Shown piece by piece: positions 17,317-26,436 of a stretch of 64,000 nt of DNA (its first letter is position 1; the number at the start of each line of letters is the position of its first letter). Source of the stretch: Paraburkholderia sp. CNPSo 3272 (lineage in GTDB: Bacteria > Pseudomonadota > Gammaproteobacteria > Burkholderiales > Burkholderiaceae); contig NZ_JAMBPQ010000015.1 in NCBI RefSeq assembly GCF_024206495.1, positions 1 to 64,000 of the forward strand, read 5' to 3'. Position numbers and translations under genes: made by a program. The notes beneath the pieces were generated by a model, which saw only the letters and a program-made list of their open reading frames with translations, did not search any database and had not been told where the DNA came from.

Positions 17317-18369
17317 TCACTCCTCTTCCTGCCGCGCTTGTCTGAGCTGCGCGCGCCGCTGCTCGCCCTGACGCGCGAGCATCCAGCCCGGATACTCCGC
17401 CGGCAATCCGCTCGCCTCGTCCAGCACGCCCAACTCTTCGACACTGAGCTTCACTTTCGTCGCCGCGATGTTGTCGTCGAGCTGGTCCACGCGTTTCGCG
17501 CCGATGATCACCGATGTCACGGCCTTCTGATGCAGCAGCCAGGCGAGCGCGATCTGCGCGACTGACACCCCTTTGGCCTGCGCGATCGGCCGCATCGCGT
17601 CCACGCAGTCCCATGCGCGCTCGCGGTCGACCGGGGGAAAATCGAAGGTCACCCGGCGGCTGCCCGCCTCGCCTTGCAGGTCGCGCCCGTACTTGCCGCT
17701 CAGGAGCCCGCCCGCGAGCGGACTCCAGACCATCAGTCCGAGCCCCTCGCTCTCCAGCATCGGCACGAGCTCGCGTTCGAGATCGCGCCCTGCGATCGTG
17801 TAGTAGGCCTGCAGCGACTCGAAGCGCGCGAGCCCTTCGCGCTGTGCAATGCCGAGCGCCTTCACGATCTGCCACGCGGCCCAGTTCGAAACGCCCGCGT
17901 AGCGCACGTGCCCCTGCTGCACGAGCGTATCGAGCGCGCGTACCGTTTCCTCGATCGGCGTGACGGGATCGAACGCGTGAATCTGATAGAGGTCGATGTG
18001 GTCGAGCTGCAGGCGCTTCAGGCTCGCCTTCACGCCGTCCATGATGTGATAGCGCGTGGCGCCGCGCTCGTTCGGCGACGAGCCCATTTCGCCGAACACC
18101 TTGGTCGCGATCACCACCTGCTCGCGCGGGATCTTGAGGTTCTTGAGCGCCTGGCCGGTGATCTGCTCGGAAACGCCTTGCGAGTAGACGTCGGCGGTAT
18201 CAATGAAATTGACGCCTGCATCCAGCGCGCGGCCAACGAGGCGTTCGGCGTCGGACTGCTGGAGATCGCCGATCTGGTTCCAGATGCCGGCGCCGCCGCC
18301 GAAGGTCATCGTCCCGAGGCAAAGTTCGGAAACGAACAGGCCGGTGCGGCCCAGTGGGTTGTAACGCAT
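17317..18369 (-). CDS. Aldo/keto reductase
   Basis: A 350-residue NADPH-dependent oxidoreductase of the AKR superfamily. It begins MRYNPLGRTGLFVSELCLGT, has GVNFIDTADVYSQG with the catalytic Asp and Tyr, an LDHIDLYQIHAFD segment with the active-site His region, and SVIIGAKRVDQLDDN for cofactor binding near the C-terminus. It resembles the YajO/Tas-type general AKRs, whose physiological substrates are usually unknown. The start at 18369 follows GGAG at seven bases. It is divergent from lhr with a gap of about 240 bp. Confidence 0.9.
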   Translation of the reverse strand: MRYNPLGRTGLFVSELCLGTMTFGGGAGIWNQIGDLQQSDAERLVGRALDAGVNFIDTADVYSQGVSEQITGQALKNLKIPREQVVIATKVFGEMGSSPNERGATRYHIMDGVKASLKRLQLDHIDLYQIHAFDPVTPIEETVRALDTLVQQGHVRYAGVSNWAAWQIVKALGIAQREGLARFESLQAYYTIAGRDLERELVPMLESEGLGLMVWSPLAGGLLSGKYGRDLQGEAGSRRVTFDFPPVDRERAWDCVDAMRPIAQAKGVSVAQIALAWLLHQKAVTSVIIGAKRVDQLDDNIAATKVKLSVEELGVLDEASGLPAEYPGWMLARQGEQRRAQLRQARQEEE

Positions 18370-18611
18370 GGTGTGACTCCGTCGTGGGTTCGAGGGAAAG
18401 TCCAACGCGGCGAGGATACTGCGTTCGCGACGCGCCTGCCGGACGGCCGCCACGGCTTGAAACGCCGCAAGACGGCCGTACATCTGTGCTGACGCGCTGC
18501 AACGCCCGCACCCGGACCGCCCCGCGCCAGGCAGACGCGCACGAAAGCTGCGAGACTGGCAGACGTGCAATGCCGCCGCCTCTGCCGCTTTTTCTGCCGC
18601 ACACCGCCCGC

Positions 18612-21600
18612 ATGACAACGCCTTCGCCCTTATCCGATCCGCACGCCCCGCAAGCCGCCGCCAATCCCGGCGGCGAGCAAAGCGACGTACTCGCGCGCTT
18701 TCATCCGGCCGTGGCCGGCTGGTTCCGGCGCAGCTTCGACGCGCCCACTGCCGCGCAGCGCGCCGCATGGCCGCTCATCGCCAGCCGGCGCGCGACGCTG
18801 GTGGCCGCCCCGACCGGCTCGGGCAAGACGCTCACCGCCTTTCTCGCCGCGCTCGACGAACTGGTGCGCGAAGGCCTCGCGAACGGCGGCGCGCTGCCCG
18901 ACACGACACTGGTCGTCTACGTGTCGCCGCTGAAGGCGCTCTCCAACGACATCCGGCTCAATCTCGAACGGCCGCTCGAAGGCATCGGCGAGGAACTCGC
19001 GCAGCTTGGCTTGCCGCCGGTCGAAATCCGTACCGCGGTGCGCACCGGCGACACGCCGCAGCCCGAGCGCGCGGCGCTCAGAAAACGCGCCCCGCACATC
19101 CTCGTCACGACGCCCGAATCGCTCTACGTGCTGCTCGGCTCCGAATCGGGCCGCCGCATGCTGGCGAGCGCGCGCAGCGTGATCGTCGACGAGATTCACG
19201 CGCTCGCGGGCAACAAGCGCGGCGGCCATCTCGCGTTGAGCCTCGAGCGGCTCGACGCGTTGTGCGGCTCGCGCCTGCTGCGCATCGGGCTGTCGGCCAC
19301 GCAAAAGCCGATCGAAACCGTCGCGCGCTTTCTGGTGGGCATGGGCGACGCGGCGCAGGAGCCGAACGCAGACCCGCCCGCGTGCGAGATCGTCGATGTA
19401 GGCCACACGCGCACGCGCGACCTTGCGATAGAAATGCCGCCAGTGCCGCTCGAAGCCGTGATGGCCAACGACGTGTGGGAGCGCGTGTACGACCGCATGG
19501 CCGAGCTCGTCGCCATGCACCGCACGACGCTCGTGTTCGTCAACACGCGCCGCATGGCCGAGCGCGTGGCGCGCCATCTCACCGACCGTCTGGGCGCCGA
19601 AGCCGTGGCGGCGCACCATGGCAGCCTCGCGCGCGAGCATCGGTTTCTCGCCGAGCAGCGGCTCAAGAGCGGCGATCTGCGCGTGCTCGTGGCGACGGCG
19701 TCGCTCGAACTGGGCATCGATATCGGCGACGTCGATCTCGTGTGCCAGATCGGCTCGCCGCGCTCGATCGCGGGCTTCCTGCAGCGCGTCGGGCGCTCGG
19801 GTCACCAGGTCGGCGGCGTGCCGAAGGGACGGCTCTTCCCCACGTCGCGCGACGACCTGATCGAATGCGCGGCGCTGCTGGATAGCGTGCGGCGCGGCGA
19901 ACTCGACCGCCTCGCGCTGCCGCAGGCGCCGCTCGATGTGCTCGCGCAGCAGATCGTCGCGGAAGTGGCCTGCGAGGCTTGGGAAGAAGACGCGCTCTAC
20001 GCGCTCGTGCGGCGCGCCACACCATGGGCGGCGCTCGAGCGCGCGCAGTTCGACGCCGTGCTGCGCATGCTCGCCGAGGGCTACACGAGCCGCCACGGGC
20101 CGCGCGCCGCCTACCTCCATCGCGACGTCGTGAGCCACACGCTGCGTGCGCGGCGCGGTGCACGGCTCGTCGCGCTCACGTCGGGCGGCACGATTCCCGA
20201 CAACGCCGACTATTCAGTGCTGCTCGAACCCCAAGGCGTGAAGATCGGCACCGTCAATGAAGACTTCGCCGTCGAAAGCCTCGCCGGCGACGTGTTCCAG
20301 CTCGGCAACGCCTCGTACCGGATCCTGCGCATCGAAGCGGGCCGCGTGCGCGTGGAAGACGCCCAGGGGCAGCCGCCCAGCATTCCGTTCTGGCTGGGCG
20401 AGGCGCCGGGTCGCACCGACGAGCTTTCGTTCGCGATTTCGCGGCTGCGCAAGCAGGTGGAAGCCGCGCTGATCGACGCGAGCGCGAACGCTGGGGCGAC
20501 GGATGACGCCGCGTCGCCCGCTGTGGTCGATCGCGCCACGGCGGCGCTCGCCGCATCGCTCGAGATCGACGATGCCGCCGCGCGCCAGATCGTCGAATAT
20601 CTGGCGCGCGCCCGCGCCGCGCTCACGGTGTTGCCCACCCAGGACACGCTCGTCATGGAGCGCTTTTTCGACGAGGCGGGCGGCACACAGCTCGTGATCC
20701 ACACGCCGTTCGGCAGCCGCCTGAACCGCGCGTGGGGTCTCGCGCTGCGCAAGCGTTTTTGCCGCCAGTTCAACTTCGAGCTGCAGGCCGCGGCTACCGA
20801 GGACGCCATCATCCTCTCGCTCACCGGTGCGCACAGCTTCGCGCTGGACGAGGTATGGCGCTATCTCCATTCGAATTCCGCAGAGCATCTGCTCGTGCAG
20901 GCGCTGCTCGACGCGCCCCTCTTCGGCGTGCGCTGGCGCTGGAATGCGACGACTTCGCTCGCGCTGCCGCGTCAGACCGGCGGGCGCAAGACGCCGCCGC
21001 AGATCCAGCGCATGCGCAGCGAAGACCTGCTCGCGGCTGTGTTTCCCGACCAGGCCGCGTGCGTCGAAAACATCGCGGGCGAGCGCGAGGTGCCGCGCCA
21101 TCCGCTCGTCGACCAGACGCTCGACGACTGTCTGCACGATGCTATGGATACCGAAGCATGGATCGCGCTGCTGCGGCGCATCGAGGCAGGCGACCTGAAG
21201 CTCGTAGTGCGCGAACTGCCCGCGCCCTCTGCGCTCGCGGCCGAGATCCTCACCGCGCGCCCCTATGCGTTCCTCGACGACGCCCCGATCGAAGAACGCC
21301 GCACCCAGGCCGTCCTGTCACGCCGCTGGAGCGACCCCGAATCCACCGACGATCTCGGCGCACTGGACCCCGAAGCGATTGCGAGCGTGCGTGAAGAAGC
21401 CTGGCCGCAAGTGCGCGACGCCGACGAAATGCATGACGCGCTCACGAGCCTTGGCGCGCTCGCCGAAAGCGAGGCCCAGCAGGCGCCGCAGTGGCTCGCA
21501 TGGCTCGCCGGTCTGGCGGCGGCGGGCCGCGCAACGCGGCTGCCGATTGCGGACCACGACGCGCTGTGGGTGGGCATCGAGCGGCTTGCGTGCGTGCAGG

Positions 21601-23198
21601 CCATCTACCCCCAGGCGCGGTGCGAGCCGCCGCTCACGCCGCCGCCTGAATACGCGGATACATGGACCGAGGAAGCGGCGCTCGTCGAGATCGTGCGCGC
21701 ACGCCTGTCGGGCTTCGGACCGCTAACGGTCGCGCAGGTGGCGCGGCCGCTCGCGCTGGAGGCGAGCGTCGCGGCGCTCGCCCTTACGCGCCTCGAAACC
21801 GAAGGCACGGTGATGCGCGGACGCTTCACGCCGCAAGCGATGGGCGGCGGCCAGGAGGAATGGTGCGAACGCCACCTGCTCGCGCGCATCCACCGCTACA
21901 CCGTGCGCAAGCTGCGGCGCGAAATCGAGCCCGTCGAGCGCCATGACTTCATGCGCTTCCTGTTCGAATGGCAACGCGTGGCGCCCGGCGCGCGCGGCTC
22001 GGGCCGCGACGCGCTGGCCGCCGTACTCGACCAGCTCGAAGGCTGGGAAGCCTCGGCGCTCGCGTGGGAGGACGACATCCTGCCGGCGCGCATCGACGAT
22101 TACACGCCCATGCTGCTCGACGAGCTGTGCCGCTCGGGGCGCCTCGCCTGGGCGCGGCTGCCCGCGCGCGCGGTCGCCGCTTCGACGGTACGCAGCACGC
22201 CGGTCGTGCTGCTCGCGCGCCGCGAGTTGGCGCGCTGGATGGCGCTCGTCGAAACGACCGACACGGCCGGTCTATCGGCGCGCGCGCAGCGCGTCTACGA
22301 GGCGCTGCTGCGGCACGGCGCGATGTTCTTCGACGAACTGGCCGCCGATGCGCACCTGCTCGGCGTCGAGCTGGAGAACGCGCTCGGCGAACTGGTGGCG
22401 GCAGGCCTCGTCAACGCAGACAGCTTTGCCGGGCTGCGTGCGCTCGTGAAGCCGGCCGCTCAGCGCAGCGCGCATCACGGCAGACGCCGTCCGCGCGGCT
22501 TCGGGCCGCTCGCCGGCGGCATGGCCGACGCGGGGCGCTGGGCGACGCTGCGGCGCGTTGCGTTGGCCGATGCGTCCAGCGCTCCGCTTGCGGATCCGGA
22601 CGATGAAGCGGCGCTCGTCGCGGCCGAACCGGCTGTATCGAATGCGGGCGCGGCAGCGGGGGTGCGCACGCTAGCGCTTGCGCGTGCACGGCAAACGACC
22701 GCCAGCGCCGCGCGCCGCCCGCCCGCCGACCCGGAGCTGCTGGAGCACGTCGCCAATGTGTTGCTGCGCCGTTACGGCGTGATCGGCTGGCACCTGCTCG
22801 GACGCGAGGCGACGTGGCTGCCGCCGTGGCGCGACCTGCTGCGCGTGCTGCATCGCATGGAGGCGCGCGGCGAGCTGCGCGGCGGGCGCTTCGTCACCGG
22901 GATTTCGGGCGAACAGTTCGCGCTGCCCGAAGCCGTGGCGCTGCTGCGCGATGTGCGGCGGCGTGCTCCGGCGCAAGGCGAAGGCGGGGCGCTCGTTTGC
23001 GTGAGCGCCGCCGATCCGCTCAATCTCCTCGGCACGCTGCTGCCAGGCGAGAAAGTGCCCGCGCTCGCCGGCAACCGCATCGTGTTCCGCGACGGCGTGC
23101 CGGCCGCCACCCTCATTGCTGGCCGCTTCGGCTTTCTCGGCGAGTTCGACGAGAGGACGCGCGCCGAACTCCGCGCGCGGCTCGCCAAGCCCTGGTGA
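18612..23198 (+). CDS. lhr: Lhr-type ATP-dependent helicase, long form
   Basis: A protein of about 1528 residues, close to the roughly 1500 residues of full-length bacterial Lhr. The helicase core has Walker A APTGSGKT, a DEIH box (IVDEIHALAGNKRGGHLALS, the Lhr-specific extension), and motif VI QRVGRSGHQ. After the core, a long C-terminal region of winged-helix domains is present, as in Mycobacterium and E. coli Lhr. Lhr is a 3'-5' translocating single-stranded-DNA-dependent ATPase implicated in DNA repair. The start is uncertain: 18612 and 18570 are in frame and neither has a good ribosome-binding site. Conserved sequence begins about 30 residues after 18612. Confidence 0.93.
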   Translation: MTTPSPLSDPHAPQAAANPGGEQSDVLARFHPAVAGWFRRSFDAPTAAQRAAWPLIASRRATLVAAPTGSGKTLTAFLAALDELVREGLANGGALPDTTLVVYVSPLKALSNDIRLNLERPLEGIGEELAQLGLPPVEIRTAVRTGDTPQPERAALRKRAPHILVTTPESLYVLLGSESGRRMLASARSVIVDEIHALAGNKRGGHLALSLERLDALCGSRLLRIGLSATQKPIETVARFLVGMGDAAQEPNADPPACEIVDVGHTRTRDLAIEMPPVPLEAVMANDVWERVYDRMAELVAMHRTTLVFVNTRRMAERVARHLTDRLGAEAVAAHHGSLAREHRFLAEQRLKSGDLRVLVATASLELGIDIGDVDLVCQIGSPRSIAGFLQRVGRSGHQVGGVPKGRLFPTSRDDLIECAALLDSVRRGELDRLALPQAPLDVLAQQIVAEVACEAWEEDALYALVRRATPWAALERAQFDAVLRMLAEGYTSRHGPRAAYLHRDVVSHTLRARRGARLVALTSGGTIPDNADYSVLLEPQGVKIGTVNEDFAVESLAGDVFQLGNASYRILRIEAGRVRVEDAQGQPPSIPFWLGEAPGRTDELSFAISRLRKQVEAALIDASANAGATDDAASPAVVDRATAALAASLEIDDAAARQIVEYLARARAALTVLPTQDTLVMERFFDEAGGTQLVIHTPFGSRLNRAWGLALRKRFCRQFNFELQAAATEDAIILSLTGAHSFALDEVWRYLHSNSAEHLLVQALLDAPLFGVRWRWNATTSLALPRQTGGRKTPPQIQRMRSEDLLAAVFPDQAACVENIAGEREVPRHPLVDQTLDDCLHDAMDTEAWIALLRRIEAGDLKLVVRELPAPSALAAEILTARPYAFLDDAPIEERRTQAVLSRRWSDPESTDDLGALDPEAIASVREEAWPQVRDADEMHDALTSLGALAESEAQQAPQWLAWLAGLAAAGRATRLPIADHDALWVGIERLACVQAIYPQARCEPPLTPPPEYADTWTEEAALVEIVRARLSGFGPLTVAQVARPLALEASVAALALTRLETEGTVMRGRFTPQAMGGGQEEWCERHLLARIHRYTVRKLRREIEPVERHDFMRFLFEWQRVAPGARGSGRDALAAVLDQLEGWEASALAWEDDILPARIDDYTPMLLDELCRSGRLAWARLPARAVAASTVRSTPVVLLARRELARWMALVETTDTAGLSARAQRVYEALLRHGAMFFDELAADAHLLGVELENALGELVAAGLVNADSFAGLRALVKPAAQRSAHHGRRRPRGFGPLAGGMADAGRWATLRRVALADASSAPLADPDDEAALVAAEPAVSNAGAAAGVRTLALARARQTTASAARRPPADPELLEHVANVLLRRYGVIGWHLLGREATWLPPWRDLLRVLHRMEARGELRGGRFVTGISGEQFALPEAVALLRDVRRRAPAQGEGGALVCVSAADPLNLLGTLLPGEKVPALAGNRIVFRDGVPAATLIAGRFGFLGEFDERTRAELRARLAKPW

Positions 23199-23266
23199 GG
23201 CGCGCTGGGCGCGCGCGGGCGGGGATGGCTGTTAGTTGCGTTGTACGGCTTGCCCGGAAGGCTTCG

Positions 23267-25846
23267 TTAGGTGCGCGTGCCGTCGAAATGCCGGCGCACG
23301 CGCAGACCGTTCGCCACGACGAGCAGGCTAGCGCCTACGTCGGCAAAGACGGCCATCCAGAGCGTTGCCTCACCCGCCATCGCGAGCACGAGAAAGACGG
23401 CCTTGATGCCGAGCGCAAGCGCGATGTTCTGCTTGAGCACGCCCGCGGTCTTGCGCGAAAGGCCGATGAACGCGGCGATCTTGCGCGGATCGTCATCCAT
23501 GATGGCGACGTCGGCGGTTTCGAGCGCGGTCGCGGTGCCCGCCGCGCCCATCGCGAAGCCAATGTCGGCGCGCGCGAGCGCGGGCGCGTCGTTCACGCCG
23601 TCGCCGACCATTGCCGCCATGCCGTACTGCTTCGAGAGCGCGGCGATCGCGTCCTGCTTGTCCTGCGGCAGCAGATTGCCGCGCGCGTCGGCGATGCCGA
23701 GTTGATCGGCAATAGCACGCGCGGTCGAGGCGTTGTCGCCGGTCAGCATGACGGGCGTCACGCCGAGCGCGCGCAAGGCGCGCACGGCCGGTGCGCTTTC
23801 CGGGCGCAGCGCGTCGGCCACGGCGAACACGGCGACGGCCTCCTGCGCCGCGCACAGCACGATCGCCGTCTTGCCCGCCAGTTCCAGCGCTGCCAGTTGC
23901 GCTTCCAGTTCGGGCGAACACAAACCAAGCTCCTCAACCAGACGGTGATTGCCGAGGCTCCAGAGCGTGCCGTCGATGCGGCCTTGCACACCGCGACCGT
24001 TCAGCACCGCGAACTGATCGACCGCGAGCAGGCGTGCCTCCGGCTGTCGCGCCCGCCAGCCTTCGACCACCGCACGGGCGACCGGGTGCGTGCTGGCGTC
24101 ATCCAGGCTCGCGGCGATGCGCAGTGCTTCGTGCGCCGAAAGCGGCGCTTCGCTGGACTCCCCTGCGCTGACCAGCGCCCGAACCGGCGCCGCGAGCGCA
24201 TCGGTCAAGACAGGCTCGCCGCGCGTGAGCGTGCCGGTCTTGTCGAGCGCGACGGCCTTGAGCAGCCGGCCCCGCTCGAGCCACACGCCGCCCTTCACGA
24301 GCATGCCGTGGCGCGCGGCGGCGGCGAGGCCGCTCACGACCGTCACCGGCGTCGAGACGACGAGCGCGCACGGACAGGAGATCACGAGCAGCACGAGCGC
24401 CTTGTAGAGCCACGCACTCCACGCGCCGCCGAACACGAGCGGCCCAGCGAGCGCCAGCACCACGGCGAGCACGACCACGGCCGGCGTGTAGTAGCGCGCG
24501 AACTGGTCGACGAAGCGCTGCGTGGGCGCACGCTGAGCCTGCGCCTGCTGCACCGCCGCGGCGATGCGCGCGAGCGTGCTGTCCTTCGCAGCCGCGGTGA
24601 CGAGCGCTTCGACCACGCCATCGACGACGATGCTGCCCGCGTAAAGCACCGCGCCGGCCTCCTTGTCGACGGGCAGGCTTTCGCCCGTGATCGGCGCCTG
24701 ATCGAGCGCGGCACGGCCGGCGATCGCACGCGCATCGAGCGGTACGCGCTGGCCGGTGCGCACGCGAATCCGGCTGCCAACCGCCACTTCGTCCACCGCG
24801 GACTCGCGCCATTCGCCTTGCCCGGGTGCGCCGTCGCCGGCTTGCCAGACCTCGGCGGTTTCAGGCGCGAGCGCGGTGAGCGCGCGGATGGCCTGACGGG
24901 CGCGCTCGAGCGACAGTGCTTCGATTTCCTCCGCGAGGGCGAACAGGAAGACGACCATCGCCGCTTCGGGCCACTTGCCGATTGCAACGGCGCCGATCAA
25001 CGCAAGCGACATCAGGAAATAGATGTTGATCGTGAAATTGCGCAGGGCGATCCAGCCCTTGCGCAGCGTGGGCAGACCCGCGCAGACGATCGAGACGACT
25101 GCGCAGGCGAGTACAGGCAGGCTGGTTTCCCGGCCGGTGCTCCAGGCGAGCACCTCGGCGCCCGCGGCTGCCACGCCGCTCACGGCCAGCAGCAGCTTCT
25201 GGCCCAGCGCGAGACCGACAGAGGCAGGCGGAGCGGCTTGCGCGGACGCGCTATCGTCCAGCGCACGCGGCGCCATGTCGAGCGCGCGCAGCGCGCGAAC
25301 GACAGGCTGCGTATCGTCGAGTCGATGATGGACGGTCAGCTCGCGCGCGAGCAGGTCGAAGCCGAGGCGCACGATACCCGGCATCGGCTCGAGCCGGTTG
25401 CGGATCAGGCGCTCTTCGGTCGGACAATCCATGTTTTCGATGCGCCATCGCGCGCGGCGCGTGCCTTCGGGCGCCGGGGACGCGTTGCGCTGGCTTTGCG
25501 GCGGCGTGCTGTGCGCAGTGTCGCCGTGACAGCAGCTGTGAGCGGGCGCGTGGCCGTTCGGCTCGGTTTGTCCGTGGTCGTGGTGGTCGTGGTCGTGGTC
25601 ATGGTTGTGGCCGTGACCGCGGTCGTGCTCGTTGTCGTGGCCGTGCGCATGGCCTTGGTCGTGGGCGTGCTCATGACCATGGGCTTGATCATGCTCGTGC
25701 CCCTGATCCTGGTCGTGCTTATGCCCGTGGCCGCCGCACGCGCCGCCCACGCCGCCAGACCCGTGAGCGCCGCCCACCGTCCGTTCCTCATCACGCGCGC
25801 GCAGGCGCTGCGCAATGCCGAGCCGCGACACGTAGCTCTGGTTCAT
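23267..25846 (-). CDS. cadA: P1B-type heavy-metal (Cd/Zn/Pb/Co) translocating ATPase
   Basis: An 859-residue inner-membrane efflux pump. Residues about 34-105 form a very His/Asp/Gly-rich segment with roughly two dozen histidines. A heavy-metal-associated domain follows with MDCPTEE in place of the usual GMxCxxC, typical of Zn/Cd/Pb pumps. The pump core has the CPC metal-path motif (ISCPCALVV, near residue 487), the phosphorylated Asp in DKTGTLT (near 533) and GDGVNDAPAL. Eight transmembrane helices are expected. It is divergent from a MerR regulator with a MerR-type promoter between them. The start gives MNQSYVSRLGIAQRL. Confidence 0.94.
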   Translation of the reverse strand: MNQSYVSRLGIAQRLRARDEERTVGGAHGSGGVGGACGGHGHKHDQDQGHEHDQAHGHEHAHDQGHAHGHDNEHDRGHGHNHDHDHDHHDHGQTEPNGHAPAHSCCHGDTAHSTPPQSQRNASPAPEGTRRARWRIENMDCPTEERLIRNRLEPMPGIVRLGFDLLARELTVHHRLDDTQPVVRALRALDMAPRALDDSASAQAAPPASVGLALGQKLLLAVSGVAAAGAEVLAWSTGRETSLPVLACAVVSIVCAGLPTLRKGWIALRNFTINIYFLMSLALIGAVAIGKWPEAAMVVFLFALAEEIEALSLERARQAIRALTALAPETAEVWQAGDGAPGQGEWRESAVDEVAVGSRIRVRTGQRVPLDARAIAGRAALDQAPITGESLPVDKEAGAVLYAGSIVVDGVVEALVTAAAKDSTLARIAAAVQQAQAQRAPTQRFVDQFARYYTPAVVVLAVVLALAGPLVFGGAWSAWLYKALVLLVISCPCALVVSTPVTVVSGLAAAARHGMLVKGGVWLERGRLLKAVALDKTGTLTRGEPVLTDALAAPVRALVSAGESSEAPLSAHEALRIAASLDDASTHPVARAVVEGWRARQPEARLLAVDQFAVLNGRGVQGRIDGTLWSLGNHRLVEELGLCSPELEAQLAALELAGKTAIVLCAAQEAVAVFAVADALRPESAPAVRALRALGVTPVMLTGDNASTARAIADQLGIADARGNLLPQDKQDAIAALSKQYGMAAMVGDGVNDAPALARADIGFAMGAAGTATALETADVAIMDDDPRKIAAFIGLSRKTAGVLKQNIALALGIKAVFLVLAMAGEATLWMAVFADVGASLLVVANGLRVRRHFDGTRT
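25560..25745. repeat. Degenerate short tandem repeat encoding the His-rich region
   Basis: Units based on the hexamer GTGGTC/GTGCTC repeat many times and encode His-Asp, Gly-His and Glu-His pairs on the minus strand within the metal ATPase gene. Such a repeat is prone to slippage, so its length may vary among strains. Confidence 0.75.
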
Positions 25847-25875
25847 AGCCGGTTTCTCCCAAAAGTGACACAATC

Positions 25876-25906
25876 ATTGAACAGCCTGTAGCCACTACAG
25901 GGTCAA
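25876..25906 (-). promoter_or_regulatory. MerR-type promoter and operator of the metal ATPase gene
   Basis: Read on the minus strand: -35 TTGACC (25906-25901), a 19-bp spacer and -10 TTCAAT (25881-25876). The overlong 19-bp spacer contains a perfect inverted repeat CCTGTAG-TGG-CTACAGG (25901-25885). This is the arrangement activated by MerR-family metal sensors, which untwist the spacer when metal binds. Confidence 0.9.
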
Positions 25907-25928
25907 GTCATTTGGGAGAGCCGCGACC

Positions 25929-26414
25929 ATGCGAATTGGTGAATTGGCGCGCTGCGCGAACTGCGATGTCGAAACGGTGCGCTTTTACGAACGCGAAGGC
26001 TTGCTGGACGAGCCCGCGCGCGAAACGAACGGTTACCGCAGCTACACGGCCGTCCACGGAGCGCAACTGAATTTCATCCGCCATTGCCGGTCGCTCGGCA
26101 TCGGTCTTTCGGACATCCGCATGCTGCGCCGATTCCAGGCCGACCCGAGCCAGCCCTGCGACGAAGTCAACGAGTTGATCGACAGCCAGATCGAGCGCAT
26201 TCATCAGCAGATCGAAGCGATGCGCGTACTCGAGCAGCAATTACGCACGCTGCGCGAGAGCTGCCATGCCCACCAGAGCAGCAGCGCGGAGTGCGGGATC
26301 ATGAAGAGTCTCGAGCAGCCCATCGACGACGAAAACTGCTCATGCCATGGCGACGGGCATGCTGCGCAGGACGCGCCACCTACAGACGGCGCGCCCGCCC
26401 CTCAACGCCACTAG
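25929..26414 (+). CDS. cadR: MerR-family Cd(II)/Pb(II)-responsive regulator
   Basis: A 161-residue protein with an N-terminal MerR HTH (MRIGELARCANCDVETVRFY) and a dimerisation helix rich in Gln and Arg. Metal-binding cysteines match CadR/PbrR spacing: the Cys in QPCDEVN at about residue 77, then ESCHAHQSSSAECGI with two Cys. A C-terminal CSCHGDGHAA His/Cys tail, also seen in CadR of Pseudomonas, adds possible ligands. It would control the divergent ATPase gene through the operator at 25885-25901. GGGAG lies just upstream of the start. Confidence 0.9.
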   Translation: MRIGELARCANCDVETVRFYEREGLLDEPARETNGYRSYTAVHGAQLNFIRHCRSLGIGLSDIRMLRRFQADPSQPCDEVNELIDSQIERIHQQIEAMRVLEQQLRTLRESCHAHQSSSAECGIMKSLEQPIDDENCSCHGDGHAAQDAPPTDGAPAPQRH

Positions 26415-26436
26415 CCGCTAGCCACTCAAGCGCGAC

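Noticed and set aside
25560..25745. Regular short repeats considered as a CRISPR or regulatory array
   Set aside because: The units are degenerate hexamers inside a coding region and encode His-rich sequence in frame; there are no spacers.
22814..25891. A 1025-codon open frame on the plus strand
   Set aside because: It overlaps the end of lhr and the whole metal ATPase gene on the other strand. Its Arg-rich product shows no family motifs, so it is a high-GC shadow frame.
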